A stretch of DNA of 32,689 bases from Croceibacterium_A sp039927815 (GTDB lineage Bacteria > Pseudomonadota > Alphaproteobacteria > Sphingomonadales > Sphingomonadaceae). Shown here in pieces: positions 17,064 to 24,457 of the stretch (the first letter of the stretch is position 1; each line of letters starts with the position of its first letter). The notes below the pieces were generated by a model. That model had not been told where the DNA came from. It ran no database searches and saw nothing but the letters and a program-made list of their open reading frames with translations. The position numbers and the translations under genes were made by a program. The stretch lies in the NCBI GenBank assembly GCA_039927815.1, contig JBDSUJ010000015.1, forward strand, positions 1-32,689, written 5' to 3'.

Positions 17064-17756
17064 TCAGCCCGCTGGGACCGCTTCTCCATCGAAGCGGACT
17101 TCGACTTTGACGTCGCCAAACCCAGCCACCTGCAGCGGGATTGCAAGATTCTGGCGGATGGCGTCCTTCGCCGCGGAACGGGCGAGGCCGAGAAGGATGG
17201 GGTTGGCCGCCTGTTCCTGTGCCTGCTGCTCGGCCAGCCGAGTATTCTGGCGCGTCAGCTTATCCTGCGCGTCTCGCGTAAACAGCAATCCTTCGCGCAA
17301 ATACTGCGCCCGGCCCTCGTCGAGATTTGGCCGGCCGATGCCGAGCGCGGGGAGCTGGACCGACAGTGTCTCCTTCGCTTCATCCCAAGCCATGCGAGTT
17401 CGGTCCATCCGGCTTAGATCGAGTGCGTAGTCGACCCGCGCGGGGATTACTGCCACCTGCCTGGTCTTTAACACACCGAACAGGCGGCTGTCCTCGCTCG
17501 CCACTACCGGGGAAAGCTGGGCGGAAAATACCGTCAGCCGGTTCTGCTTCTCGAAGGCGACCAGCGAAGTGGCAATCGGGTCGCCGTTGTCCTCGGGCCC
17601 GAAGGCGCGCCACGCCAGCCATGCCGCCAGCGCCAGCACGACGATGAACAGCAGCCACGGAGTTGCCTGCAGGCGCGCGAGCTGGCGATCCTGTGCCACG
17701 GGCGACAGGATCGTCGGATTGGTACGGGTCGGATTGGTACGGGTGGGATCGTCCAT
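17064..17756 (-). CDS. DUF4230 family membrane-anchored protein
   Basis: A 230-residue protein with one membrane anchor near residues 32-50 (WLLFIVVLALAAWLAW). The following domain matches the DUF4230 pattern: LTVFSAQLSPVV, then a conserved VIPARVDYALDLSRM, SVQLPALGIGRPNLDEGRAQY and a C-terminal helix before FGDVKVEVRF. Role unknown; the domain is expected outside the cytoplasm. I chose the ATG at 17756, since the longer frame to 17891 runs over the divergent glpK start. The N-terminal tail contains a duplicated RTNPT unit encoded by a 15-bp tandem repeat. An alternative name is simply conserved hypothetical. Confidence 0.82.
   Translation of the reverse strand: MDDPTRTNPTRTNPTILSPVAQDRQLARLQATPWLLFIVVLALAAWLAWRAFGPEDNGDPIATSLVAFEKQNRLTVFSAQLSPVVASEDSRLFGVLKTRQVAVIPARVDYALDLSRMDRTRMAWDEAKETLSVQLPALGIGRPNLDEGRAQYLREGLLFTRDAQDKLTRQNTRLAEQQAQEQAANPILLGLARSAAKDAIRQNLAIPLQVAGFGDVKVEVRFDGEAVPAG
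17715..17744. repeat. 15-bp tandem duplication
   Basis: The unit CGGATTGGTACGGGT occurs twice in direct succession (17715-17729 and 17730-17744). It lies in the 5' end of the DUF4230 gene and keeps frame, giving a doubled RTNPT in the N-terminal cytoplasmic tail. It looks like a recent slippage duplication. Confidence 0.85.
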
Positions 17757-17829
17757 CGTGTGCCAAACGAGCGAAAGGGGCGCAGCGTTCCGGCTATCGC
17801 GAAGACCGCGGGTTTGGCACAAGCGGGCA

Positions 17830-19296
17830 ATGTCCGACCTGATCCTGGTACTCGACGAAGGCACGACTTCGACCCGGGCGATGGTTTTCACCGCCGCCGG
17901 TGAACTGCGCGGAACAGCGCAGGCCGAACTGACCCAGCATTACCCCTGCTCCGGCTGGGTCGAGCACGACGCCGGCGAGATTTGGGCCAAGACGCTTGCT
18001 TGCGCCCATCAGGTGATTGGGGCAGCGGGTGGGCCCGAGCAGTTTGCCGGGATCGGCATCGCCAACCAGCGCGAAACGGTCGTGGCGTGGGACCGCACCA
18101 GCGGTGAGCCACTGGCACGCGCGATCGTGTGGCAGGACCGACGCACTGCCGATGCCTGCGCCGCGCTCAGGGAAGCGGGGCATGAGGACGCGGTGCACGA
18201 TGCAACCGGTCTGCTGCTCGATCCGTATTTCTCGGCCACCAAAATGCGCTGGCTGATCGACCATGAGCCCGCGGTGGCCGCCGCGTCGCAGGCCGGAACG
18301 CTGGCGTTCGGCACGATCGAGAGCTGGCTGGTGTTCAAGCTGACCGGCGCGCACGTAACCGACGCGGGCAACGCCAGTCGAACACTGCTACTCCCGCTCG
18401 CCGGCGCCCAGTGGGACAGCGGTCTGTGCGACCTGTTCGGCGTGCCCCGCGGCGCGCTGCCCGAAGTGATCGACAGCATGGCGGACCTCGGCACGACGGA
18501 TCTGTTCGGTGCACGGATCCGGGTCCTGGGCTTGGCAGGCGACCAGCAGGCTGCGACCATCGGCCAGGGCTGCCTGACGCGCGGCGAGACCAAGGCCACT
18601 TACGGTACCGGCGCATTCATATTGTCGAACGAGGGCGATAGTATCCCGCGCTCGGCCAACCGCCTGCTCGGAACCGTACTGTACCAGTTAGGCGGACGGC
18701 GCACTTACGCGCTGGAAGGGTCGGTATTCGTGGCCGGCAGCTTCATCCAGTGGCTCCGTGACGCGCTCGGCTTCATCAATACCTCGGCCGAGACGGAAGC
18801 GCTGGCGCGCTCGATACCCGACAGCGGCGGTGTGGTGGTGATCCCCGCGCTATCGGGCCTGGGCGCGCCGCACTGGCGGCCACACGCGCGCGGGCTGATC
18901 ACCGGCCTCAGCTTCGCAACCGGCAAGGCTCACATCGTGCGCGCAGCCTTACAGGCGATGGCGCACCAGACTCGCGATCTGGCCACTGCCTTCGCTGCCG
19001 ACGGCGCGCGCTGGACCACGCTCAGGATCGACGGCGGCATGGCGGCCAACAACTGGATGGCGCAGGACATTGCCGACATCACCGGTCTGACCGTCGTGCG
19101 CCCCGATCTGGTCGAGACGACTGCGCTCGGCGCGGCAATGCTGGCGGCGGTCGGCGGGGGCCTCCACCCCTCGCTCGAAACCGCCGCGACGGCGATGATC
19201 GGACCGGGCCGCACATTCGAGCCCGCGATGTCGGTCGACGAGCGCCAAAGCCGGATCGCGTCGTGGGACCATGCGCTGGCAGCGGTGCCCGGTTGA
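17830..19296 (+). CDS. glpK: Glycerol kinase
   Basis: A 488-residue FGGY-family kinase that phosphorylates glycerol to sn-glycerol 3-phosphate with ATP. Features in order: phosphate-binding DEGTTSTR at 9-16, NQRETVVAWDR, IVWQDRRTAD, GDQQAATIGQGC (catalytic Asp and phosphate loop), KATYGTGAF and the C-terminal RIDGGMAANNWMAQ adenine-site motif. Length fits the family (about 490-505). The usual DQGTTS motif reads DEGTTS, a variant I associate with an alphaproteobacterial subgroup. I chose the ATG at 17830 because it starts the first strand; the frame is open further upstream. No glpF or glpD is nearby; the next gene is an MFS permease. A polyol kinase related to GlpK cannot be fully excluded. 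Confidence 0.9.
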   Translation: MSDLILVLDEGTTSTRAMVFTAAGELRGTAQAELTQHYPCSGWVEHDAGEIWAKTLACAHQVIGAAGGPEQFAGIGIANQRETVVAWDRTSGEPLARAIVWQDRRTADACAALREAGHEDAVHDATGLLLDPYFSATKMRWLIDHEPAVAAASQAGTLAFGTIESWLVFKLTGAHVTDAGNASRTLLLPLAGAQWDSGLCDLFGVPRGALPEVIDSMADLGTTDLFGARIRVLGLAGDQQAATIGQGCLTRGETKATYGTGAFILSNEGDSIPRSANRLLGTVLYQLGGRRTYALEGSVFVAGSFIQWLRDALGFINTSAETEALARSIPDSGGVVVIPALSGLGAPHWRPHARGLITGLSFATGKAHIVRAALQAMAHQTRDLATAFAADGARWTTLRIDGGMAANNWMAQDIADITGLTVVRPDLVETTALGAAMLAAVGGGLHPSLETAATAMIGPGRTFEPAMSVDERQSRIASWDHALAAVPG

Positions 19297-19365
19297 CGCG
19301 CGCCGAGTTACGGGCATTGTCGCAGACAAGCTTACCCAGCTAAGCAAATCGAGAGGCAAACAGGC

Positions 19366-20778
19366 ATGGCGACTACCGCTGACACCCGCACGCTCGACGT
19401 GGCGCAGTTTCTGCAGGGGCTGGTGTGGTCGCGTTATCACGTGCGGCTGCTGCTGATCTGCTCAATGGTCACGTTCTTCGACGGCCTCGATTTTTCGTTG
19501 ATCTCGTTCACTCTGCCTTACCTGCGCGATGAAATGGCGCTCAGCGACGTGATGACCGGCTATGTCAGTTCGGCCGCCTTTGCAGGGCAGATGATCGGCT
19601 CGCTGGTTGGCTCGTACATCGCCGATATCCTCGGCCGCAGGCCGGTCATCATCTGGTGCACGATTCTGAGTGCGGCGCTGACTTTCATAACCGGCTTTGC
19701 CAACACGCCCGAGATGCTCATCGGTCTGCGGCTCATCGGCGGCCTGGCGATCGGCGGGTTGTTGGCACCGGCATGGTCGATCAACATCGAAAGCATGCCC
19801 GCGGGAAAAAAGGCGCGCGCGGTCACCATCATCATGCTCGGCTTCAGCGCCGGCGGCGCGGCCGCTGGGCAAGTGACCAACTGGTTGGCGCCCCAGTATG
19901 GCTGGGAAGGCGTGTTCTTCTTCTGCGGCGCAGCCACGATGGTGCTGGCAATCGCGCTGTTCTTTCTGATGCCGGAATCCGCCCGGTGGATGGTGGCCAA
20001 GGGGCGCTCGGCCCAGGAAGTACTCCCGGTGCTGCGGCGGTTCGTACCCTCGCTCCAGATCGATCGCTACGATGCGGTGATACTGTCCGATGAACAGGCG
20101 AGCGCGGGCAAGGAATCGCCATGGGCCAAGTCGGCTGAACTGTTCCGCGGGACGCTGGCCGTGATCACCCCGCTCATCTGGATTACTTATTTCTGTTCGT
20201 CTTTCGCCATCTACCTCAAGACCAGTTTCGGCGTGCTGTTCCTCGAACAGTTGGGAATCGCGCGCGTGACCGCGGCCAACCTCAGTTCGATCGGGGGCCT
20301 GCTGGGTGCCATCGGGGGGGTGTTGCTGTTGTGGTTCACTGAACGGCGAGGTCCGGGATGGATCGCGCTGGCACCGCTGCTGGGGATTCCCCTGGCGCTG
20401 GTGATCGGATCGGGCGTCCTCCTCGGCGGCCCGGCCTTCCTGCCGGTGATCCTGCTCGGTGCGATCATGATCGGGACCGGCCATGCCGCGGTCATCTCGA
20501 TCACCAGCATCTATTACCCAAGCGCCGTGCGGGCCACCGGCGGCGGGTGGGCCAGCTTCATGGCCAAGTTCGCAGCCGTTGGGGCGCCAATTCTGGGCGG
20601 TTACTATTTCCTCGGCAGCAAGCAGGCGGTGCTGGATGGCTACTTCGCGACCGGAGTGTGCCTGGTCGGAGTAGTGATCGGCCTGCTGGTGCTGGCGCAT
20701 TTCGCCCGCCGCCTCAACGCCGAGCGAACCCTTGCCGAGCCCTTGCTGGCCGACGGCGCCGAAGCGGTCACCGCTTAG
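19366..20778 (+). CDS. MFS transporter, aromatic acid:H+ symporter (AAHS) type
   Basis: A 470-residue major facilitator with 12 predicted helices. The helix 1 segment MVTFFDGLDFSLISFTLPYL matches the D-G-x-D helix 1 motif of the AAHS group (PcaK, benzoate and related carriers). The loop 2-3 motif is IADILGRRPVII. VRATGGGWASFMAKFAAVGAPILGG in helix 11 is also typical of that group. It would use the proton gradient to import an aromatic or other organic acid. It stands alone, 69 bp after glpK, so shared transcription is possible but not shown. Confidence 0.88.
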   Translation: MATTADTRTLDVAQFLQGLVWSRYHVRLLLICSMVTFFDGLDFSLISFTLPYLRDEMALSDVMTGYVSSAAFAGQMIGSLVGSYIADILGRRPVIIWCTILSAALTFITGFANTPEMLIGLRLIGGLAIGGLLAPAWSINIESMPAGKKARAVTIIMLGFSAGGAAAGQVTNWLAPQYGWEGVFFFCGAATMVLAIALFFLMPESARWMVAKGRSAQEVLPVLRRFVPSLQIDRYDAVILSDEQASAGKESPWAKSAELFRGTLAVITPLIWITYFCSSFAIYLKTSFGVLFLEQLGIARVTAANLSSIGGLLGAIGGVLLLWFTERRGPGWIALAPLLGIPLALVIGSGVLLGGPAFLPVILLGAIMIGTGHAAVISITSIYYPSAVRATGGGWASFMAKFAAVGAPILGGYYFLGSKQAVLDGYFATGVCLVGVVIGLLVLAHFARRLNAERTLAEPLLADGAEAVTA

Positions 20779-20827
20779 GACCACGCGCCTTGCGCCCCCA
20801 GATGGGTTTCGCTAGGGGCGCGCCTCC

Positions 20828-20901
20828 GGCCCGATGGCGGAGTGGTTACGTAGAGGACTGCAAATCCTCGCACGCCGGTTCGATTCCGGCTCGGGCCTCC
20901 A
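20828..20901 (+). tRNA. tRNA-Cys (GCA)
   Basis: A 74-nt tRNA. The acceptor arm GGCCCGA pairs with TCGGGCC, followed by discriminator T and an encoded CCA. The D-arm contains the AGTGGTTA loop. The anticodon arm is GAGGA-CTGCAAA-TCCTC with anticodon GCA. The T-arm is GCCGG-TTCGATT-CCGGC. U73 is the expected identity element for cysteine. An integrase gene faces its 3' end 38 bp away, so this tRNA is the probable attachment site of the adjoining element. Confidence 0.96.
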
Positions 20902-20939
20902 CGCTTAAGCTGCTGATAAAGCTAGCCTTGTGGCGCGAT

Positions 20940-22136
20940 CTACGCCGCTCCGCGCTTAGTCACCTGGGCCTCTGTGTGTAATGCTGGTGCAATGGCGTCA
21001 GGAAAAGACGTCTCCAGCGCCGCAATCGCCGTGTCGATGTGTTCACCCGAAAGGTGGACGTAGCGCAGGACCATCGAGAGCGTCTTGTGTCCGCTAATCT
21101 TCTGGATGGTCGGGAGGTCAACGCCCGCCTGCACAAGCTGGGTTATCGCAGTGTGCCGCATAACGTGAGGCGTGACCTTGGCGGGCTCGAGTCCGGCCCG
21201 GACCACAACGCGCTCAAACTGGCGGGACATGCGAGCACGATGACCAAGCTTCTTATCCGCCCGGGTGGCAGCGAACACAAAGCCTGTGCGATCCTCACGC
21301 TGGTCACGTTCCTTAGATAGCATTGATGCCAAAGCTGCAGTGATGGGTTGCTCGCGCTGGCCTGCTTTTGCTCGGCCGATGAAGATACGGCGCTGCTCAA
21401 GGTCTATCTCGTCCCAGCGCACGCGCAGGATTTCAGCGTGCCGCATGCCAGTGTGCAAGCCAAATGCCACGAACAGCCACGCAGCCGGGTCCTGATCGCC
21501 AACGGCTGCGGTCATGAGGCGCTGCTGGTCGGCGGGGGACAGGACAACGATCTTCTTGCGGGGCTCTGGGCCTTTGATGATCGTGGGCCGGGCGTCTGGC
21601 TTGATCCACTTCCACGCAATCAGCCGATTGAGCATATGACTGAGCGTTGCCAACTCGCGGTTGACTGTGGCCTGCTTTGCGCCCTCGCCCAACCTTGCGC
21701 GGATGTAGTTCTGCACCCCGAAGTCGGTCAGTTTATCCGCACGCTGCTTGCCAAAGTAGGGTGTCAGCCGCTGGCTCAGGTGCCGGCGCTTTATCTTAAT
21801 GCCCTTGCCACCAACCTGCTCCAGCCTGGTGAGATATTCGGTGGCCGCGTCGGCGAAGCTCCGGTGGACCTTGCGTCCAGTTGGTAGGTCCAGCCGCCCT
21901 TCCCTCGCTTTGGTCCGCATGCTCTCGATCGCGCGCTCGGCCTGCTCGCGGGTGACGCCTTCGCTTTCGCGGCCGATAACTCGGTGGATGCGCTGACCAT
22001 CGACCATGATGTTGACGCTGTATCGAACATCGCCGTTGCGTTAGCGCTCAGCGGTGATGCCGTGTTCGGCCAAGCGCTCGCCGGACTGGAGAGTGCGGAT
22101 TGCGGGGCGAGTTAGTCGTTGGAAACGAAGCGCCAT
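20940..22136 (-). pseudogene. Tyrosine recombinase (integrase) interrupted by an in-frame TAA
   Basis: The open part from ATG 22007 encodes 355 residues with the tyrosine-recombinase catalytic set: Arg in HTGMRHAEIL, His-x-x-Arg in HVMRHTAIT, His in SGHKTLS and nucleophile Tyr in LRYVHLS. Reading the same frame upstream gives a further family-like N-terminus from an ATG at 22136 (MALRFQRLTRPAIRTLQSGE...), broken by one TAA at 22043-22041 (codon 32) just before RNGDVRYSVNIMVDG. The ATG at 22136 overlaps the stop of the upstream Arc-like gene (TGATG), which supports it as the original start. So the gene carries a nonsense codon; re-initiation at 22007 would give a protein lacking about 43 N-terminal residues of the arm-DNA-binding region. 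The 3' end faces the tRNA-Cys gene, as in tRNA-integrating elements. Confidence 0.85.
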
Positions 22137-22861
22137 CAAAAATCTCCGCCCAAGATCGTCTCGGCTATGCTCTCCCCGGCTTTGAGGGCATCAATGTGGG
22201 GTCCGACACTTTCTTGCATCTGTTCAAGGGAGTTGATCTCAAGCTGATCTAGGCCGCGCCATTCCTCAAGGGTATCATGCAGAAGAATCCTGTCTTCCGG
22301 ACTCAGGGGCTCCTCATTGGTATTTGGATGGCGCCAATGAGCCTCGTCCTCTTCGGCGTAAAATGGCTTGCCTAATCCGATCAGGGCAGCAAGCCCGCGG
22401 TTGTCGGCGATCGCACCACAACTCAGGAGAAAAACCGTAAGCGAGCTCTTGCGTTCAAGGCATGCTTCCAGCTTCGTCCGAAGCTCTGCGGTTTGCTGGT
22501 AGTTCGGCGGCAGCGGACGTGCAGTTCGTATTGCGTGCTTCATCAGTACCGTAGCCGCTTCATGAGTCGCTACGTCGGTTGACCACAACTTGCCGGTGGC
22601 GGCTTCTGCCTTGGCAATCTGCCGGGCTAATTCAACGAGCAGCTGTTTGGTCTCGACGTGCCCAAGCAAGTCATCAAGCTCGAACGACTGCTCCACACGC
22701 GCTTCGACCTCCTGGGTAATCGATCTGCCGCGCGCCTCGGCGGATCGGGCCAGCCGATCCTTAATCGTCGGAGTTGTCCTGACTGCAATAGCTGCGCGCT
22801 TGGCCTCGCTTCTTTCGAGCGGCCGACCTCCGGCGTTCTTGGCGACCCCTTGGCTTGTCAT
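22136..22861 (-). CDS. Arc-like ribbon-helix-helix DNA-binding protein
   Basis: A 241-residue protein. Residues 15-65 form an Arc/MetJ-type ribbon-helix-helix segment (AAIAVRTTPTIKDRLARSAEARGRSITQEVEARV), in which the strand pairs across a dimer to read DNA. The rest is an acidic helical region of unknown function. I chose the ATG at 22861; the frame continues to 22957 but would run across the divergent gene's promoter. The stop overlaps the ATG of the integrase frame, so it probably regulates or is co-made with the integrase. Two matching inverted-repeat sites in the divergent promoter are candidate operators for it. Confidence 0.72.
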   Translation of the reverse strand: MTSQGVAKNAGGRPLERSEAKRAAIAVRTTPTIKDRLARSAEARGRSITQEVEARVEQSFELDDLLGHVETKQLLVELARQIAKAEAATGKLWSTDVATHEAATVLMKHAIRTARPLPPNYQQTAELRTKLEACLERKSSLTVFLLSCGAIADNRGLAALIGLGKPFYAEEDEAHWRHPNTNEEPLSPEDRILLHDTLEEWRGLDQLEINSLEQMQESVGPHIDALKAGESIAETILGGDF

Positions 22862-22882
22862 CCACAACCGTCCTGATGTTTC

Positions 22883-22900
22883 CGCAACGTATGTATTGCG
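22883..22900. promoter_or_regulatory. Operator-like site 1 (GCAA-N8-TTGC)
   Basis: CGCAA-N8-TTGCG, an inverted repeat with 5-bp arms, lies just upstream of the Arc-like gene in the divergent promoter. Its architecture matches a second site 56 bp away, which makes chance less likely. Binding by the Arc-like protein or another element regulator is inferred. Confidence 0.45.
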
Positions 22901-22935
22901 AGACCCCTTGCGCGTCAACCGATCATGGCATAAGA

Positions 22936-23202
22936 ATGTGCAATGCGGACGTTGCAAGAACAGGAGAGGTCAATGAACGAGTCGTCGAAACAGTTAAAGT
23001 GCGGGTGCTACCTGACCGACGGGTTACCCGACATGATGCGGCGTGCATCCTCGGCAGGACCCCGAAAACATTGGCTGAGTGGAAGACAAGAGGCTGGGGT
23101 CCTCGGGCAATCATCGTGGGGGGCCGTATCTTTCACGATTACGACGAATGCCTGGCGATGGCCCGCGGTGAAAAGCCGATCAAGCCAGTGATGGCAGCTT
23201 GA
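22936..23202 (+). CDS. Helix-turn-helix protein, excisionase/AlpA-like; start and frame uncertain
   Basis: The reading frame gives up to 88 residues with a helix-turn-helix core: RVTRHDAACILGRTPKTLAEWKTRGWGPRAIIVGGRIFHDYDECLAM. This is the winged MerR/AlpA-type arrangement used by excisionases and element regulators. The only in-frame ATG is at 22936 without a good ribosome site. An excellent AGGAG plus ATG at 22973 lies one base out of frame; adding one base near 22980 would read from that ATG into the HTH. So the gene may carry a 1-nt deletion near its start. It leads the rightward operon and is divergent from the Arc-like and integrase genes. Confidence 0.6.
   Translation: MCNADVARTGEVNERVVETVKVRVLPDRRVTRHDAACILGRTPKTLAEWKTRGWGPRAIIVGGRIFHDYDECLAMARGEKPIKPVMAA
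22939..22956. promoter_or_regulatory. Operator-like site 2 (GCAA-N8-TTGC)
   Basis: TGCAA-N8-TTGCA, with arm length and spacing identical to site 1. It sits at the 5' end of the HTH operon and just before a strong AGGAGAGG ribosome site at 22962-22969. The position would let a bound repressor block transcription of the rightward operon. Confidence 0.45.
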
Positions 23203-23205
23203 GTC

Positions 23206-23382
23206 ATGGTCCAATCTCAAAGGCTCGGTGCCCTTAAACACCGAAGCCGCCACACCCTTGGGGTGCAGCGGCTCGAAATGTCTCTGGCGGGACTGGTGCT
23301 TCACTACTGCAACACACCTCCCCACGCAAGCGTTACGGCGCCTGTCCGTGATCGGCGCCGTACCCATGGGGTGCGGCCATGA
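23206..23382 (+). CDS. Possible 58-residue basic protein
   Basis: A short frame starting 3 bp after the HTH gene stop and ending in an ATGA overlap with the next small gene. It encodes a basic peptide with a short hydrophobic patch (MSLAGLVLHYC) and an Arg-rich C-terminus. The junctions on both sides match the overlap style of the operon, which is the main support. There is no recognised family, and the composition could also be chance. Confidence 0.35.
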   Translation: MVQSQRLGALKHRSRHTLGVQRLEMSLAGLVLHYCNTPPHASVTAPVRDRRRTHGVRP

Positions 23383-23501
23383 GAGAGGAAGTAGTCCACG
23401 TGTCCGATTGGCGCATTCGTACGCGATTGCGGCGTGAGCGGCTTGCTTTCGAGGCCAGGCATGAAGCGGAACGGCAGAAGCGCAGCGATCGGTTGAACTA
23501 A
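23379..23501 (+). CDS. 40-residue charged helical peptide
   Basis: A 40-residue frame beginning MREEVVHVSDWRIRTRLRRE and continuing as an Arg/Glu-rich amphipathic helix to RQKRSDRLN. The charge pattern looks protein-like rather than random. It overlaps the preceding frame by an ATGA junction and lies 44 bp before the next gene of the element operon. Function unknown; small DNA-binding accessory peptides of integrated elements often look like this. Confidence 0.5.
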   Translation: MREEVVHVSDWRIRTRLRRERLAFEARHEAERQKRSDRLN

Positions 23502-23545
23502 GTGCTCTGCCCTCAGCCGTGGCCGCCATTTGGTGGAGATGCGGC

Positions 23546-23731
23546 ATGACGGCGGATTTCAACTCCCGGCGGGCCTTGGCGCTGGCACTCTTGAACAATG
23601 GCGACGGGCTCAATCGACGCAGCGGGCAGTTCCTCGGCGGCATTGCCTTCGATCCAACCCCGCTCACTCCCAATCAACAAATCTGGTTTGAAGCTCTGAT
23701 CGAGCGCGCCGGTCTCACTCTGGAGGCATGA
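23546..23731 (+). CDS. Small hypothetical protein of the element operon
   Basis: A 61-residue protein (MTADFNSRRALALALLNNGD...). A TGGTGGAG ribosome site lies 8 bp before the ATG at 23546, and the stop overlaps the next ATG (ATGA). It has two short predicted helices around a Gly-rich LGGIAFDPTPLTPNQQIWFE segment. No family recognised. Expected to be translated with its downstream neighbours. Confidence 0.7.
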   Translation: MTADFNSRRALALALLNNGDGLNRRSGQFLGGIAFDPTPLTPNQQIWFEALIERAGLTLEA

Positions 23732-24066
23732 ACATGGCCGACGAAAACTCATATGGCGACGGAACTGCGGCGGGCTGGAAGGGCAATAAGTCCACGGGGT
23801 GGCAGGCTGCGTTAGCGGTCGGCAAAGACCTCGGGCGTCGCCAGCGCCAGGTGCTGGACGCTTTCGAGCCTTACGGGGCTGCTGGCGCGATCTGCGACGA
23901 TATTTGCCCAGTGTTGCATCTGCCGGTTCACGTAGTCCGCCCGCGGGCCAGCGAGCTTGAAAAGCAGGGTAAGCTATACCCGGTCGGTAAGCGGATAGGG
24001 GCTCTGGGCCATCCGTGCACCGTGTTCAGCGTCGTAAAGCCCGTGGCTCCTGCGGAAGCGGCCTAG
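23728..24066 (+). CDS. Winged-helix-like small protein
   Basis: A 112-residue protein. From about residue 35 the pattern RRQRQVLDAFEPYGAAGAICDDICPVLHLPVHVVRPRASELEKQGKLYPVGKR looks like a winged helix-turn-helix: a helix, a recognition helix ahead of an R-x-S-E-L-x-K-x-G-K turn, then a wing. This resembles phage and island proteins that read DNA at replication modules. It starts within the previous stop (ATGA). Regulatory or replication-accessory role inferred. Confidence 0.7.
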   Translation: MNMADENSYGDGTAAGWKGNKSTGWQAALAVGKDLGRRQRQVLDAFEPYGAAGAICDDICPVLHLPVHVVRPRASELEKQGKLYPVGKRIGALGHPCTVFSVVKPVAPAEAA

Positions 24067-24068
24067 TT

Positions 24069-24254
24069 ATGGACGGCCCGATCATCGCCGTCCGAGCCGC
24101 ATCCGGCGGCATGTTCACCGTCGGCATTGAGCCGCCCGATGGCGAGCACCCGCTCCAATCCTATCCGGATAAGCGCAGCGCCTGGGGTGCGGCCGGGGGG
24201 CTAAAAATGGTCCTCGGCATCGCGAAAGTTGATTTCACGGGAGTTGCTGAGTGA
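24069..24254 (+). CDS. Small hypothetical protein (61 aa)
   Basis: A 61-residue protein (MDGPIIAVRAASGGMF...) containing the phrase SYPDKRSAWGAAGGLKMVLG, 2 bp after the previous stop and overlapping the next GTG start. It has a beta-rich first half and a short helix. Not recognised. Its position suggests an accessory to the replication protein that ends this operon. Confidence 0.7.
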   Translation: MDGPIIAVRAASGGMFTVGIEPPDGEHPLQSYPDKRSAWGAAGGLKMVLGIAKVDFTGVAE

Positions 24255-24457
24255 CTGACCTGTCGTATCGTCGCAGCTACAAACTCACGCCCAAATACAC
24301 CGCCGAGTTTGTTCTGGATGGCGGGCAGCTCGGGGTGGAGTGGAGCCCCGACTTTCCCCATCCCAAGGCGGCGCGCAAGATGTTCCACGCTTACAAGCGC
24401 GCCAGGACCGACTTCCTGGGCACGCTCGACATCAACGTGCTCGTGGTGGACCTGTGA
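24251..24457 (+). CDS. Small hypothetical protein (68 aa)
   Basis: A 68-residue protein starting at a GTG that overlaps the previous stop (GTGA) and ending in a GTGA overlap with the primase gene. YRRSYKLTPKYTAEFVLDGG is followed by a helical ARKMFHAYKRARTDFLG segment. Two successive GTGA junctions show tightly coupled translation. No family recognised. Confidence 0.7.
   Translation: MTDLSYRRSYKLTPKYTAEFVLDGGQLGVEWSPDFPHPKAARKMFHAYKRARTDFLGTLDINVLVVDL

Noticed and set aside
19462..20784. 440-residue minus-strand frame opposite the last MFS gene
   Set aside because: A shadow of a clear 12-helix transporter; it has low-complexity charged composition.
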